From the NCBI GenBank assembly GCA_028280845.1, contig JANQKZ010000019.1, forward strand, positions 159,357-223,356: 64,000 bases of DNA, given 5' to 3'. The translations under genes were made by a program, and so were the position numbers. Shown here piece after piece: positions 43,675-52,363 of this stretch (the stretch's first letter is position 1; every line of letters starts with the position of its first letter). The notes under the pieces are model-generated. The model did not search any database and was not told the DNA's origin. It worked only from the letters and a program-made list of their open reading frames with translations. The DNA comes from Opitutales bacterium. GTDB taxonomy: Bacteria; Verrucomicrobiota; Verrucomicrobiia; Opitutales; JABSRG01.

Positions 43675-43684
43675 TCTTACCCTT

Positions 43685-44722
43685 ATGACAAACCCGGATA
43701 GTCCCAACATCCAGCAAATTGCAGATAGAGTAGGCGTGTCGAAAGCAACGGTCAGCCGTGCTTTGCGTGGCCTGCCTGGCCATAAAAAGGAGACACGAGA
43801 AAAAATCCTGAAAGTAGCAGAGGAATTGGGCTACGAACCGCATCCAATCATGTCGGCGGTCATGTCCAATGTCCGGTTTAAAAAGACTTCTCAGTATTCC
43901 CCGGTCCTGGCCGAGATACATTGCCAGCCCTGGGAACGAAAGCTTGGTTACAACATGCAGGTATTGCGGGACCGCCTGCATGAACAAGCGGCCAGGCTTG
44001 GCTACAAAGTCGAAGAATTCCACTGGTATGAACCGGGAATGAATCCGGAACGCCTGCTCCAAATCATTCGCGCGCGCGGGATTAAAGGGATTATCCTGGA
44101 ACACTTCATGGAGAGTGAAGTGCACCTGGACCTCGACTTTCAAGACCTCGCCATCGTCACCATAGGCGGCGCCTTGAAGCGTCCGAAACTTCACCGGGTC
44201 GAGCCCAATCACTACAGTAACCTGTTAAAAGCGATTAAGGAATTACGACGCAGGGGCTATCGGCGATTCGGGGTCGCCATTCCCAAGTTGTTTGAAGACA
44301 TATCTGATTTTAAACGTGAGGCTGCGCTGCATATATCTCACCAACGCGAAGACAAAGGTAAGCGGATACCGATCTTCCTCATGGAAGATAATCAGTCTCT
44401 GGCCGGCCTCGAGGAATGGATCGAGACCTATCAACCTGACTGTATCCTCGGCACCGGCCGTGAGCTGCCCAAAAAGCTGAAGACACTCGACTTGCTCGAC
44501 ACTGAAAAAATCGGTTTCGTTCATTTGGGGTGGCATCCATCATATAAAGGAATGGCTGGCATGGAGCCCAATTGGGGAGAAGCCGGGATCGCCGCCGTGA
44601 ACCTCGTGGTGGATCAGATGAACCGGAATGAGTTCGGCCTTCCCAAACATCCTCTCTGGGTTCTCATCGAAGGGGAATGGGTCGAGGGCGCCAGCGTGCG
44701 AGCTCTCCAGGAGGTGAGTTAG
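43685..44722 (+). CDS. LacI-family transcriptional regulator (paralogue 2)
   Basis: 345 residues, the same length as the regulator at 14935. The helix-turn-helix IQQIADRVGVSKATVSRALR and following helix ETREKILKVAEELGYE are nearly the same as in paralogue 1, and the linker SAVMSNVRFKK, VLAEIHCQP and FGVAIPKLFEDISDFKREAAL segments are shared too, so the two arose by duplication. Two identical TGTAACAGTTCCA sites precede it and are shared with the divergent Tat oxidoreductase. The effector domains differ more than the DNA-binding domains, consistent with different inducers acting on a common operator set (inference). It converges on a sulfatase gene with an 11-bp gap. Confidence 0.92.
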   Translation: MTNPDSPNIQQIADRVGVSKATVSRALRGLPGHKKETREKILKVAEELGYEPHPIMSAVMSNVRFKKTSQYSPVLAEIHCQPWERKLGYNMQVLRDRLHEQAARLGYKVEEFHWYEPGMNPERLLQIIRARGIKGIILEHFMESEVHLDLDFQDLAIVTIGGALKRPKLHRVEPNHYSNLLKAIKELRRRGYRRFGVAIPKLFEDISDFKREAALHISHQREDKGKRIPIFLMEDNQSLAGLEEWIETYQPDCILGTGRELPKKLKTLDLLDTEKIGFVHLGWHPSYKGMAGMEPNWGEAGIAAVNLVVDQMNRNEFGLPKHPLWVLIEGEWVEGASVRALQEVS

Positions 44723-44733
44723 CCAAAACGAAG

Positions 44734-46182
44734 TTAACGATAATCTTCACCCGCTAAACTCGCCCGGCAAGACACTCGCCAGGCCTCCAAATCCTGCTTC
44801 ATCTCGGTTACCAAGGCTGGCAGCTTCCACGCCAGGTTTACCGTTTCCCCCGGATCATTGAGAAGATCATACAGGGCAAAGGTTTGCCCCCCATCGGAAG
44901 AATAGAGTTTATATTGGTAGGTCATCAGGGCAACCTCGTCGCGGTGCTCAAACCCAATAGACCCTGGTCGCGCCTCCTTTCCTGAGACCAGGAAGGGCAT
45001 CACATCCATGCCATCCAACGGGGTGACCCACTGCTCCACATCGACCCCAATCAATTCCATGAGTGTGGGAAAATAGTCGCTCGTGGCCATGGGAAATTCG
45101 GTGACCCGGCCACCCTCTAGGCCGGCAGGCCAGTAGGCAAAGGCCGGAACCCGGATCCCTCCCTCCAGCAAATCGCGCTTGGCTCCCCGGAACGGGCCGG
45201 AGCTCCCAGGAGCCGGTTCGTAGGTGCCCAGGTTATTCATCTCCGGGCCGTTGTCGGATCCAAAAAAGATGAGCGTGTTGTCTTCCACTCCTAGCTGGCC
45301 CAACACCTCCCGGAGGCGACCCACCTGGAGATCCATCGCCGTGATGCAACCATAATAATGCTTCTCGAAGCTGCGATACCCTTCATAGAGCTGGGTAAAC
45401 TCCGGCCCGGCCACCACGGGTAGATGCGGGGTGTGGAACCAGACGATCGAGAAAAAGGGCTGATCCGCCTCCACCGCCTCTTCGATGAAGGGAATGACTC
45501 GATCCATGATGACTCGGGAATCATCCCCTTCCAGGTTCTCTGTGGCATACTCCCCGGGACCGGTCCAATACCGTGTATTATAGGGTACCCAATCGTCTGG
45601 GTCGTCTTCGGGACTTTGCGGATCCCACCAGGTTCTCCGGGCATTCTTGGGCATCACCATCGGATCCCAGGTTGGCACTTTCGACTCCGTCACGAAGGAA
45701 GCATCAAACCCGTTCAACCAGGGCGGTGCATATTCATGGGCCTTTTCCGGGCGCCCCCCCCGGTTACCGTCACGGATTTCCGTCGTTAGGGATCCCACAT
45801 GCCATTTACCAAAATGCCCTGTCCGATAACCGGCCTGTTGGAAGGCTTCGGCCAGGGTAAGTTCCTCAGGCCTAATTAGCCCTGTATTTGCCCAGGTGAT
45901 ACCAAACCGGTAGCCATTCCTGCCAGTCAATACGCTCGCCCGCGTGGGGGAGCAAGTGGTGGATTGTGCATAGAAACGGTTCAGTTGTATCCCATCCGCT
46001 GCCAACCGATCCATGTGCGGAGTCTGAATGACAGGGTGACCATTGAATCCTACATCCCCAAAACCAAGGTCATCCGCCAGAAGCAGGACTATGTTGGGCC
46101 GAGGGGTCTCCGCCCAGACCGTGTGTAATCCAAAGCAACAAACAATAATCGCCCACAGGCATTTGAGGAGGGAAGGGTTCAT
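44734..46182 (-). CDS. Secreted arylsulfatase-like sulfatase
   Basis: 482 residues. Signal peptide MNPSLLKCLWAIIVCCFGLHTVWA; the metal site NIVLLLADDLGFGDVGFNG (D37-D38) and formylglycine motif C77-S-P-T-R are intact, as are GHFGKWHVG and FFGSDNGPEMNN. The SDNGPE form of the metal block and the C-terminal LYDLLNDPGETVNLA are typical of arylsulfatase A-like S1 enzymes. Its ATG overlaps the stop of the upstream sulfatase gene by 4 bp, so the two form a translationally coupled operon. Confidence 0.92.
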   Translation of the reverse strand: MNPSLLKCLWAIIVCCFGLHTVWAETPRPNIVLLLADDLGFGDVGFNGHPVIQTPHMDRLAADGIQLNRFYAQSTTCSPTRASVLTGRNGYRFGITWANTGLIRPEELTLAEAFQQAGYRTGHFGKWHVGSLTTEIRDGNRGGRPEKAHEYAPPWLNGFDASFVTESKVPTWDPMVMPKNARRTWWDPQSPEDDPDDWVPYNTRYWTGPGEYATENLEGDDSRVIMDRVIPFIEEAVEADQPFFSIVWFHTPHLPVVAGPEFTQLYEGYRSFEKHYYGCITAMDLQVGRLREVLGQLGVEDNTLIFFGSDNGPEMNNLGTYEPAPGSSGPFRGAKRDLLEGGIRVPAFAYWPAGLEGGRVTEFPMATSDYFPTLMELIGVDVEQWVTPLDGMDVMPFLVSGKEARPGSIGFEHRDEVALMTYQYKLYSSDGGQTFALYDLLNDPGETVNLAWKLPALVTEMKQDLEAWRVSCRASLAGEDYR

Positions 46183-47468
46183 AACTCTGGTCGGGCGTGT
46201 TCGTAATAAGCGAGGACTCCAGTTAAAGCCGCATGGGCAGAGCGAGCAGCTTCATCCAGATGGTCCACGTTCAGGGGGGACTCTTCATCCGGGTCAGAAG
46301 GAAGGTGGTATAAGCGCCCATCCCGATACAATTTGTAGGTGCGATCCCTGGCAAATTCATACAGAGGGCTCGCCTGCCCTACTTTAAGCTGATCATACCA
46401 GCAGTAGATCCATCCCCGTGTGGCCGGCAGCTCATCCCGCAAGACTGGCAGAAAACTAAAACCGTCCAGCGTTTCTGACTCGCGAAGATCGATCTGCGCA
46501 ACTTCAGCCAGGGTCGGGAAAAAGTCTGAAAAATCAACCAGGGCATCCGAGGTCATTCCCATACGGATGCTTCCTGGCCAGCTGGCGATCAGGGGGACAT
46601 GGGTTCCACGGTCAAGCGGAGTGCCCTTGCCACCTTGAATCACCCGACCATCTTCCATCTCCGAAAAGATACTCTGGTGAGTCCCATTATCCCCCGTAAA
46701 GAGAATCATCGTGGATTTCCGGAGCCCCAGGGATTCCACCTTATCGACCAAGCGGCCCACGAGGAAATCCATGTACTCCACCATGTCTTGAAAAGCTTCT
46801 GCCCGGGAAAGCCCCTCCACAGATTCACTGTGGGGAGTGGCCATAAAGGGGGAATGGGGCAGAATCATAGGATAGTAGAGGAAGAACGGTCGATTCTTAT
46901 GCCGCTCCACAAAACCGAGGGCGAAATCCGATACCCGATCCGGCCCGTATTGACCGACCCCGCCCGGCAGCACCCTGCCGTTCTCAATCATCTCCCCGGA
47001 GTCGAGGTAACGGTCTTCTTTCTTTTCCAACTGCCATAAAAAATATTCATCAAAACCAAAGCCTGCCAGGGAGTTTCGATCCTCTCCCAACTGCCACTTT
47101 CCGGCGATCCCGGTCACATAGCCAGCCTCCTGCAGCATATTGCCAAAGGTCCGTTCACCGTAGGACAGTAACCCAAAGCGCTTGTAGTTTCTCACGTTGT
47201 ATTTCCCCGTCATGATCTGGACACGTGAGGGAGTGCACAACGGCTGCGAGTGGGCGTGCCGGAAACGCACCCCTTCTTCCGCCAAAAGATCCAGACGCGG
47301 CGTCTCATAAGTCGCCGATCCACTCGACCCCAGGCATTCATATCCCAAATCATCAGCCATGATGAGGATGATGTTGGGAGGCAGCTCACGGCCCCACGCC
47401 ACAACAAGCATCCCCCAGAGGAGCCCTCCCCAGAGAAGTCTGACAGTTTGTTGCATGCTTACTTTCAT
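46179..47468 (-). CDS. Secreted S1-type sulfatase
   Basis: The start at 47468 (MKVSMQQTVRLLWGGLLWGMLVVAWG) gives a plausible signal peptide; an in-frame ATG at 47522 would add 18 residues. Metal site MADDLGYECLG (D39-D40), formylglycine motif C78-T-P-S-R, ILFTGDNGTHQSI metal block and GTHVPLIASWPGSI are present. The catalytic TGDNGT variant places it near heparan- or carrageenan-sulfatase-like S1 branches, though the substrate is open. First gene of a two-sulfatase operon with an operator candidate 74 bp upstream at 47542. Confidence 0.9.
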   Translation of the reverse strand: MKVSMQQTVRLLWGGLLWGMLVVAWGRELPPNIILIMADDLGYECLGSSGSATYETPRLDLLAEEGVRFRHAHSQPLCTPSRVQIMTGKYNVRNYKRFGLLSYGERTFGNMLQEAGYVTGIAGKWQLGEDRNSLAGFGFDEYFLWQLEKKEDRYLDSGEMIENGRVLPGGVGQYGPDRVSDFALGFVERHKNRPFFLYYPMILPHSPFMATPHSESVEGLSRAEAFQDMVEYMDFLVGRLVDKVESLGLRKSTMILFTGDNGTHQSIFSEMEDGRVIQGGKGTPLDRGTHVPLIASWPGSIRMGMTSDALVDFSDFFPTLAEVAQIDLRESETLDGFSFLPVLRDELPATRGWIYCWYDQLKVGQASPLYEFARDRTYKLYRDGRLYHLPSDPDEESPLNVDHLDEAARSAHAALTGVLAYYEHARPEL

Positions 47469-47541
47469 ATGTGTGAATGCCACCCGGGCCAATGCGACAA
47501 TAGTCTTTTTAAATCGATCCATATATCGAGGCCATCCTCCG

Positions 47542-47554
47542 TGGAACCGTTACG
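47542..47554. promoter_or_regulatory. TGGAACCGTTACG operator candidate
   Basis: 11 of 13 positions match the TGTAACnGTTACA palindrome. It lies upstream of the two-sulfatase operon. Additional GTTACA half-sites follow at 47589, 47639 and 47661. Confidence 0.5.
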
Positions 47555-47680
47555 CCCAATCTCTCAGCGAAGCTCAAGAAGCCTATCTGTTACACTCTTA
47601 AACCATTTCTTGTACTTGGCTAAGACATTAAAGATCCGGTTACAAGTCACCGATATTTCTGTTACAAATTTAAGGAACAG

Positions 47681-47899
47681 ATGAATGCACAACAACCGGA
47701 GCCATCCCCTAGCTCCCCCAAATACCCCACTCCTTCAACCGACATAAAAACTTATGAGGCGAGAGTATCTTGGACGGATCTGTTTGCTTTGAAAGTGGAG
47801 GAGGAAGAGGACAATGAGGTGCAACAACAACATGCACGGCGCTCTAAACGTCATCCCGCCAGCGCTCACCCCGAGCAATCAGCTACTGATCAAACGTGA
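47681..47899 (+). CDS. Possible small charged protein, unknown
   Basis: A 72-codon frame with a fair Shine-Dalgarno (AAGGAA five bases before ATG). The product is hydrophilic and disordered-looking: a Pro/Ser-rich start (MNAQQPEPSPSSPKYPTPS), an acidic patch (KVEEEEDNEVQQQ) and a basic stretch (ARRSKRHPA). No TM or known motif. It overlaps the end of the receiver-kinase gene tail to tail by 17 bp. It could be a real small protein or chance; only conservation would tell. Confidence 0.3.
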   Translation: MNAQQPEPSPSSPKYPTPSTDIKTYEARVSWTDLFALKVEEEEDNEVQQQHARRSKRHPASAHPEQSATDQT

Positions 47900-49064
47900 C
47901 TTTTTGTACCCGGACGCGAAAGGAAAAGACGCTCCCCTTTCCAACTTCGCTCTGCATGGTTAACTCGGACCCGATATGGCGGCAAAGCCGCTCACACAGG
48001 GCAAGCCCCATTCCCAGCCCGCCATAGTTGCGTGTGCTGGAGGTATCCGCCTGGCTGAAGGGATTAAGCAGCTTCCCGGAACGAATCAGTTCGGAATCAA
48101 TCCCAATACCTGAATCCGTAATCTTGAAAATCAGGTCCAGATTGTCCACATCGTGGAATTGGTAATCCAGGCTGACGTGGACCTTGCCCTCCTGATTAAA
48201 TTTAATCGCATTATCGAGGAGCTTGAGAAGGATGATCTGAATTTCATACTCAGGCCCTTGCAGGAGCGACGGCATACTTGGGTTAATTTTTACCTCCGTC
48301 TCCTTTTCCCCGGAGTTCCCCCCATTGCGCTGGACGAGCTTCAAAACCAGGCTGGACGGGTTGAATAATTCGTTGGACTGCGAATAGGACTCGGAGGAAA
48401 GCCGGGCGTAATTCAAAATATCGTTTATCTTTTCAAAAAGATTAAAACTACAGTCCTGCAAATCACGGGTGAGGTCTTTTTGCTCCTCCGACAAACTCGT
48501 CTGTGTGAGGATTTCCAATAAGCCCATGATACCGTTCATTGGCGTATTGAGTTCATGGCTCAGAACGGAGAGAAACTCATTTTTCGCCCGGGATAGATCC
48601 TCTTCCACCATATCTGTGTGCTCAGCCATGAACTGGTAGCGATTTAAACAGCGCTTTACCACCTCCTGAATGTGGTGAATATCGAAGGGTTTAGAGAGGT
48701 AATCACTGGCTCCATGGCGAACGGCCTCGCGAGCCGTCTGCAAAGTCTCGTAGGCCGTAAGTATCACCACCTCAGTGTGGGGATGCAGGGTTTTGATTCG
48801 CCGAAGCACCTCAATCCCATTCATACCCGACATCCGGATATCTACGATGGCAACACTGAATCGGTGTTCCTTGGCCAGCTCCACAGCCTCCTCTCCGGAG
48901 GCGGCAGGGTAGACCGTAAACTGCGGCATGAAAACGAGTTTTAAGGATTCACGCGGGCCCGTCTCATCATCGACCACCAGCAACTTTGGCTTTTCACCCG
49001 GGGCCTTAGGTGGGTCCGTTTGCAAATCATCAGCTGAAAAGTTGAGGGTTTCAGGGGACATCAA
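47883..49064 (-). CDS. Receiver - histidine kinase hybrid (PhcR-like architecture)
   Basis: A 393-residue soluble signalling protein. The N-terminal receiver (about 25-142) is canonical: VVDDE acidic pair, phospho-acceptor D75 in VAIVDIRMSGMNG, T103 and K125 (LSKPF). A HisKA domain follows with FLSVLSHELNTPMNG (H170), then an HATPase domain with LLDNAIKFN (N box), DSGIGID (G1) and GLGMGLALCERL (G2). There is no DNA-binding domain. A receiver followed by a kinase without output is the layout of PhcR/PhcQ in the Ralstonia Phc quorum-sensing system. It is third in the minus-strand operon: GAF/PAS kinase, FadL-like channel, this protein; the gap to the FadL gene is 16 bp. Confidence 0.9.
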   Translation of the reverse strand: MMSPETLNFSADDLQTDPPKAPGEKPKLLVVDDETGPRESLKLVFMPQFTVYPAASGEEAVELAKEHRFSVAIVDIRMSGMNGIEVLRRIKTLHPHTEVVILTAYETLQTAREAVRHGASDYLSKPFDIHHIQEVVKRCLNRYQFMAEHTDMVEEDLSRAKNEFLSVLSHELNTPMNGIMGLLEILTQTSLSEEQKDLTRDLQDCSFNLFEKINDILNYARLSSESYSQSNELFNPSSLVLKLVQRNGGNSGEKETEVKINPSMPSLLQGPEYEIQIILLKLLDNAIKFNQEGKVHVSLDYQFHDVDNLDLIFKITDSGIGIDSELIRSGKLLNPFSQADTSSTRNYGGLGMGLALCERLCRHIGSELTMQSEVGKGSVFSFRVRVQKVTFDQ

Positions 49065-49080
49065 TCAAGGGCATGGGCAA

Positions 49081-50286
49081 TTAAAACTGATAGGCAAGGG
49101 ATAAATTAAACGCCAGACTGTTGGTCTCGTATTTACCTCCAAAATCAAATCCGGGCACACTCGGGGCTACAACATCCCGGCTTCCGGCCCCATATTGCAC
49201 CACACCATCCCAAGACCAGCGGTCTCCACGATGCCCAACCCCCAGCGATACGAAATATCGGTCTGAATCCGGCACAATGGGGGTAAAAGTAGCATCAGGA
49301 ATCGAATTTTCAACCCAGGCGAACCCGCCCGATATGTGATATCCGTTATCTAAAAAATAGCTACCACCGAATTCATAAAACCAACTGGAGTCCCAATTAA
49401 AAACAAAGGGGATGGTTTGGACCTCAGTCGTCAGGTCCACCGTTTGCAGCACGTCCCAATTCATCCATTCGAAATTGGCCTCAAAGTTCCACTTGGGGCT
49501 AGGCCGGAAACTATACCCAAAACGCCAGCAATCGGGAAAGGGAAACTCGGCTGACCCGGCCACCTCAAAGGGCGCGGGCACTCCCGGTACCGGTAAAACG
49601 GCAGATCCGGTGGTTTTTGAGTCCGCCCGCGAACGGTAGAGGATAGAAAAGGAGTGTTGTTCGACTGGTATCCACAACGCGGACAAGACAAACCCCAGGG
49701 ACACCGCATTTCCATTGTAGTTGAATCCCGCCAGCCGTTGATCGAACGTAAACTCAGCCGAATTGATCGTGGGTCCGCCGCCGATCGAAAAGGTGTCGTT
49801 GATCTGCCAAGCCATCACGGGGTGTACCGTGATGTATTTCAACTCAGACTTATCTGCTACTCCAAAGAACGGACTGTCGTCCGGCCAGTCGGTAGACAGG
49901 CCAAAGGGTGCATAGATTCCTAAACCAAAAGCCGCTGGAGTATTTTCCATATTATAAGTTGCGAACAGATTGGGCAGAAACTGCCAGCTGTCGTCCATCT
50001 TCACGGTCCCATTGGCCTGCTCAACCGAATAGTCCAGAGAAATCATATAGGTCCCCACTTGACCTTGGACCCCTTCGAGTTGGGTGATTCCCGCCGGATT
50101 GTAGTAGATGGCGCTGGGGTTATCCGCCGTGGCAGAAAACGCGTTACCTCGGCCGGTCGCAAAAGCATCCACATAGTCCACACGGGTACCGGAGCCAAAA
50201 AGACTTCCCAAGCCAAAGAGCATAACCAAGGCTGAAATCAGGCTTGGAAGACGTTTACTTATTTGTGTGCAATTTGCTCTAAACAT
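49081..50286 (-). CDS. OmpP1/FadL/TodX-family outer-membrane transporter
   Basis: A 401-residue outer-membrane barrel that lets long-chain fatty acids or other hydrophobic compounds across the outer membrane. A signal peptide (to about LFGSG) is followed by the FadL hatch signature ATGRGNAFSATADNPSAIYYNPAGITQLEG; the rest is barrel strands with FGLGIYAPFGLSTDW and a C-terminal aromatic end (LSLAYQF). The first 28 bp overlap the 3' end of the upstream kinase gene, implying translational coupling. A fatty-acid channel set between two kinase genes and opposite a LuxD-like acyl hydrolase/methyltransferase suggests uptake of a fatty-acyl signal (inference). Confidence 0.9.
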   Translation of the reverse strand: MFRANCTQISKRLPSLISALVMLFGLGSLFGSGTRVDYVDAFATGRGNAFSATADNPSAIYYNPAGITQLEGVQGQVGTYMISLDYSVEQANGTVKMDDSWQFLPNLFATYNMENTPAAFGLGIYAPFGLSTDWPDDSPFFGVADKSELKYITVHPVMAWQINDTFSIGGGPTINSAEFTFDQRLAGFNYNGNAVSLGFVLSALWIPVEQHSFSILYRSRADSKTTGSAVLPVPGVPAPFEVAGSAEFPFPDCWRFGYSFRPSPKWNFEANFEWMNWDVLQTVDLTTEVQTIPFVFNWDSSWFYEFGGSYFLDNGYHISGGFAWVENSIPDATFTPIVPDSDRYFVSLGVGHRGDRWSWDGVVQYGAGSRDVVAPSVPGFDFGGKYETNSLAFNLSLAYQF

Positions 50287-52280
50287 TCGGTTCTGATGAA
50301 AGGAATTGTTATCAATTGGTCTGTTTCAAACGGAGGTATGGCGTCCTGGATAGCAATCGTTCCCGAATGATCTTCAACGATCTTGCGGGCAACCGACAAT
50401 CCAAGGCCAATCCCGGTGTTTTTTGTAGTGAAAAAGGGTTCGAAGGCCTTTTCTCGTGGCGATTCGCCAAACCCCCGTCCCTTATCCATCACATGAATCT
50501 CCAACAGACCACCCTCATCCATCCGAATTAATGTTTTGGGAGGTTGCCGATCCACATCGGCTTGAACCGCATTGAGGAATAACTCCTTCAATGCATGTGA
50601 AAAACTCTTGGGTTCCCCCGAAAAAAAGATCTTCTGGACCTCCCCTTTCAGTTGAATCTCAAGGAAGGGCTCCGCCTCCACGGCGCACACCTCAGAATAG
50701 ACCGATTGCAGCAGACCCAGCAGGTCCAACTCCATCAGAGGCTTCTGCCCACGAGGCGAAAAGAACAACATCTGATCTGTGAAGCGTTGAATTCGTCCTG
50801 CTTCATTCGTGAGGGACTGCTTCAGGCTCTTTAAGAATTCCACATCTCCGATGCGGTCATCGAATAGTTGCAAGTGCGTTGTCAGAGGTACCAGAGAATT
50901 TCGAATCTCATGGGCAAAACGCTTGGCAATCAAAGCCGTCAACCGGCTTTGCGAAGTTTCCACCTCCGTCCGTTTGGCAATTTCCACATGAGTGAAGTCC
51001 TCCAGCACAAGCAGGATTGGCCGCGGCGGCACCAGAGGAGGCCCCAACGGGATTAAGGAGACCTGGAAGGTTTTCAATGGCAGCTGTTCATCCACATAGA
51101 GGAAGGGGTCCGCCTCTATGTTTTCCTCCCTCACCTTGATAATGCGCTGGCGAATTTCCTCCGGCAACTGATTCTCGATAACCGGCCCATTGAGCAGGCC
51201 ACGATGACTCATGGCTTCCCGAAAGGCGCGATTCACATAGAGCGACTCCCCTTTCTGCCCCACAACCAGAAACCCGGAATGGAGAGAGGAAAACATATCA
51301 TCAAGCAGCTTCTTGTCCTCGTTTCGCTGTAGCTGCAGCCAGGAGTTGCGCACGGCAACCCCCAGTTCTTCCAGGAGGAGCGTAATCAATTGCAGGTCGT
51401 CTTCCTGCAGGGGCCCAGTCAGGCGCTCCCCAATGATCGCGACCCCCAGATTGCGTTCCCGGTCATTGATCGGAAGCGCGATAACACCCCCCGGAATCTG
51501 GATCTCTTTCCGGATCTGTTCGCCCTCCGACATATCATCCAGGTAATTCAAATGGATCACAGTGGGGGATTCTTCCATCCGTTTGCCCAAACCGGAATAA
51601 CGAGTCAGCTCCAGGCAGTTCCTCAGGTCCGGGGGCACACCAAAGGCAGCCAGGCAAGGCATCTTCGTCGTGTCGCTCGGAAATACACTCAAGCCGGCCA
51701 CGTCGGCGGCCTCCATAAAGATCGCAATTTTATGGACCCCAACCAGGTCGCGGAGCTTCAAGACAAACTGCTCCGTCATTCGCTGGTAGTTGTTGGTTTC
51801 ACTCAGGACCCGCGAAACATCGCGGAAAAGCGAAAGGGCAGAACGACTTGAAAGGGGCGAAGCAAACGGAGCTGGCGTACTCCGTATCGGGCCAGGTTTT
51901 GCCACCATATAGGGGTTTTTAACCGGGCGGCCCAGACGCTCAATAATCCGAATCAAGGCATTCGGTTGAATACCGGACTGGACCACCAGGTCTGCCCCAA
52001 GCTGAAGGGCCGACCATTCCCATTCCTTGTCGACGGGGGGAGCGAGAATGACAAGCGCACACTCGGGGGCCAACTTCCGCAGGTGGGAAACACGATTTAA
52101 ATCAAGAAGTCGGGCCTCTGGGGTCCAGATCATGCAGACATCAAACCACCCGGATGGGAGCAGATTATCCAATTCACTATACTCGGATTTGAAAGAAAAC
52201 TGTATATCTGGCTGGGATTCCAGGTCCTCCAAAAAGGGGGGATTGGGATCGCTCTCACTCAAATATAGTATGTGAATCAC
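50259..52280 (-). CDS. Soluble sensor histidine kinase: pseudo-receiver - GAF - PAS - HisKA - HATPase
   Basis: 673 residues, no TM segment. Residues 1-120 resemble a receiver (MIHILYLSES, FDVCMIWTPEARLL, ALVILAPP, LGADLVVQSG) but the expected phospho-acceptor Asp is a Trp (about residue 52) and the switch lysine is missing, so it is a pseudo-receiver. A GAF domain (about 150-320) and PAS domain (about 330-435) follow. The HisKA box is KRFAHEIRNSLVPLTTHL with H457; HATPase blocks are FLNAVQAD, DKGRGFG and TGIGLGLSVARKIV. First gene of the minus-strand operon with FadL and the receiver-kinase; its start is 222 bp from the divergent LuxD-methyltransferase gene. Confidence 0.9.
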   Translation of the reverse strand: MIHILYLSESDPNPPFLEDLESQPDIQFSFKSEYSELDNLLPSGWFDVCMIWTPEARLLDLNRVSHLRKLAPECALVILAPPVDKEWEWSALQLGADLVVQSGIQPNALIRIIERLGRPVKNPYMVAKPGPIRSTPAPFASPLSSRSALSLFRDVSRVLSETNNYQRMTEQFVLKLRDLVGVHKIAIFMEAADVAGLSVFPSDTTKMPCLAAFGVPPDLRNCLELTRYSGLGKRMEESPTVIHLNYLDDMSEGEQIRKEIQIPGGVIALPINDRERNLGVAIIGERLTGPLQEDDLQLITLLLEELGVAVRNSWLQLQRNEDKKLLDDMFSSLHSGFLVVGQKGESLYVNRAFREAMSHRGLLNGPVIENQLPEEIRQRIIKVREENIEADPFLYVDEQLPLKTFQVSLIPLGPPLVPPRPILLVLEDFTHVEIAKRTEVETSQSRLTALIAKRFAHEIRNSLVPLTTHLQLFDDRIGDVEFLKSLKQSLTNEAGRIQRFTDQMLFFSPRGQKPLMELDLLGLLQSVYSEVCAVEAEPFLEIQLKGEVQKIFFSGEPKSFSHALKELFLNAVQADVDRQPPKTLIRMDEGGLLEIHVMDKGRGFGESPREKAFEPFFTTKNTGIGLGLSVARKIVEDHSGTIAIQDAIPPFETDQLITIPFIRTECLEQIAHK

Positions 52281-52303
52281 GCTCTGAGATTTTACCTAGG
52301 GTG

Positions 52304-52363
52304 TTTGCCCTGTACAGTCTAAATGGTTTACCCTATATTATTTTATTGTTTTGCCTTGTACAG
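52304..52363. promoter_or_regulatory. Direct repeats with palindromic TGTACA core in divergent promoter
   Basis: TTTGCCCTGTACAG (52304-52317) and TTTGCCTTGTACAG (52350-52363) differ at one base and lie 46 bp apart. Each contains TGTACA (the first CTGTACAG), itself a palindrome. Related TTTACC-type words occur at 52291, 52328 and 52496. The sites lie in the 222-bp spacer between the two divergent signalling operons and differ from the TGTAACnGTTACA family. They are candidate operators for an unidentified regulator. Confidence 0.5.

Noticed and set aside
43558..43710. N-terminal extension of the Tat oxidoreductase
   Set aside because: The segment covers both operator copies and the lacI start; the ATG at 43557 begins a clean twin-arginine signal.
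1836..47468. A classical SusC/SusD polysaccharide utilisation locus
   Set aside because: The one TonB receptor is of TIGR01782 type and no SusD-like gene exists in the window.
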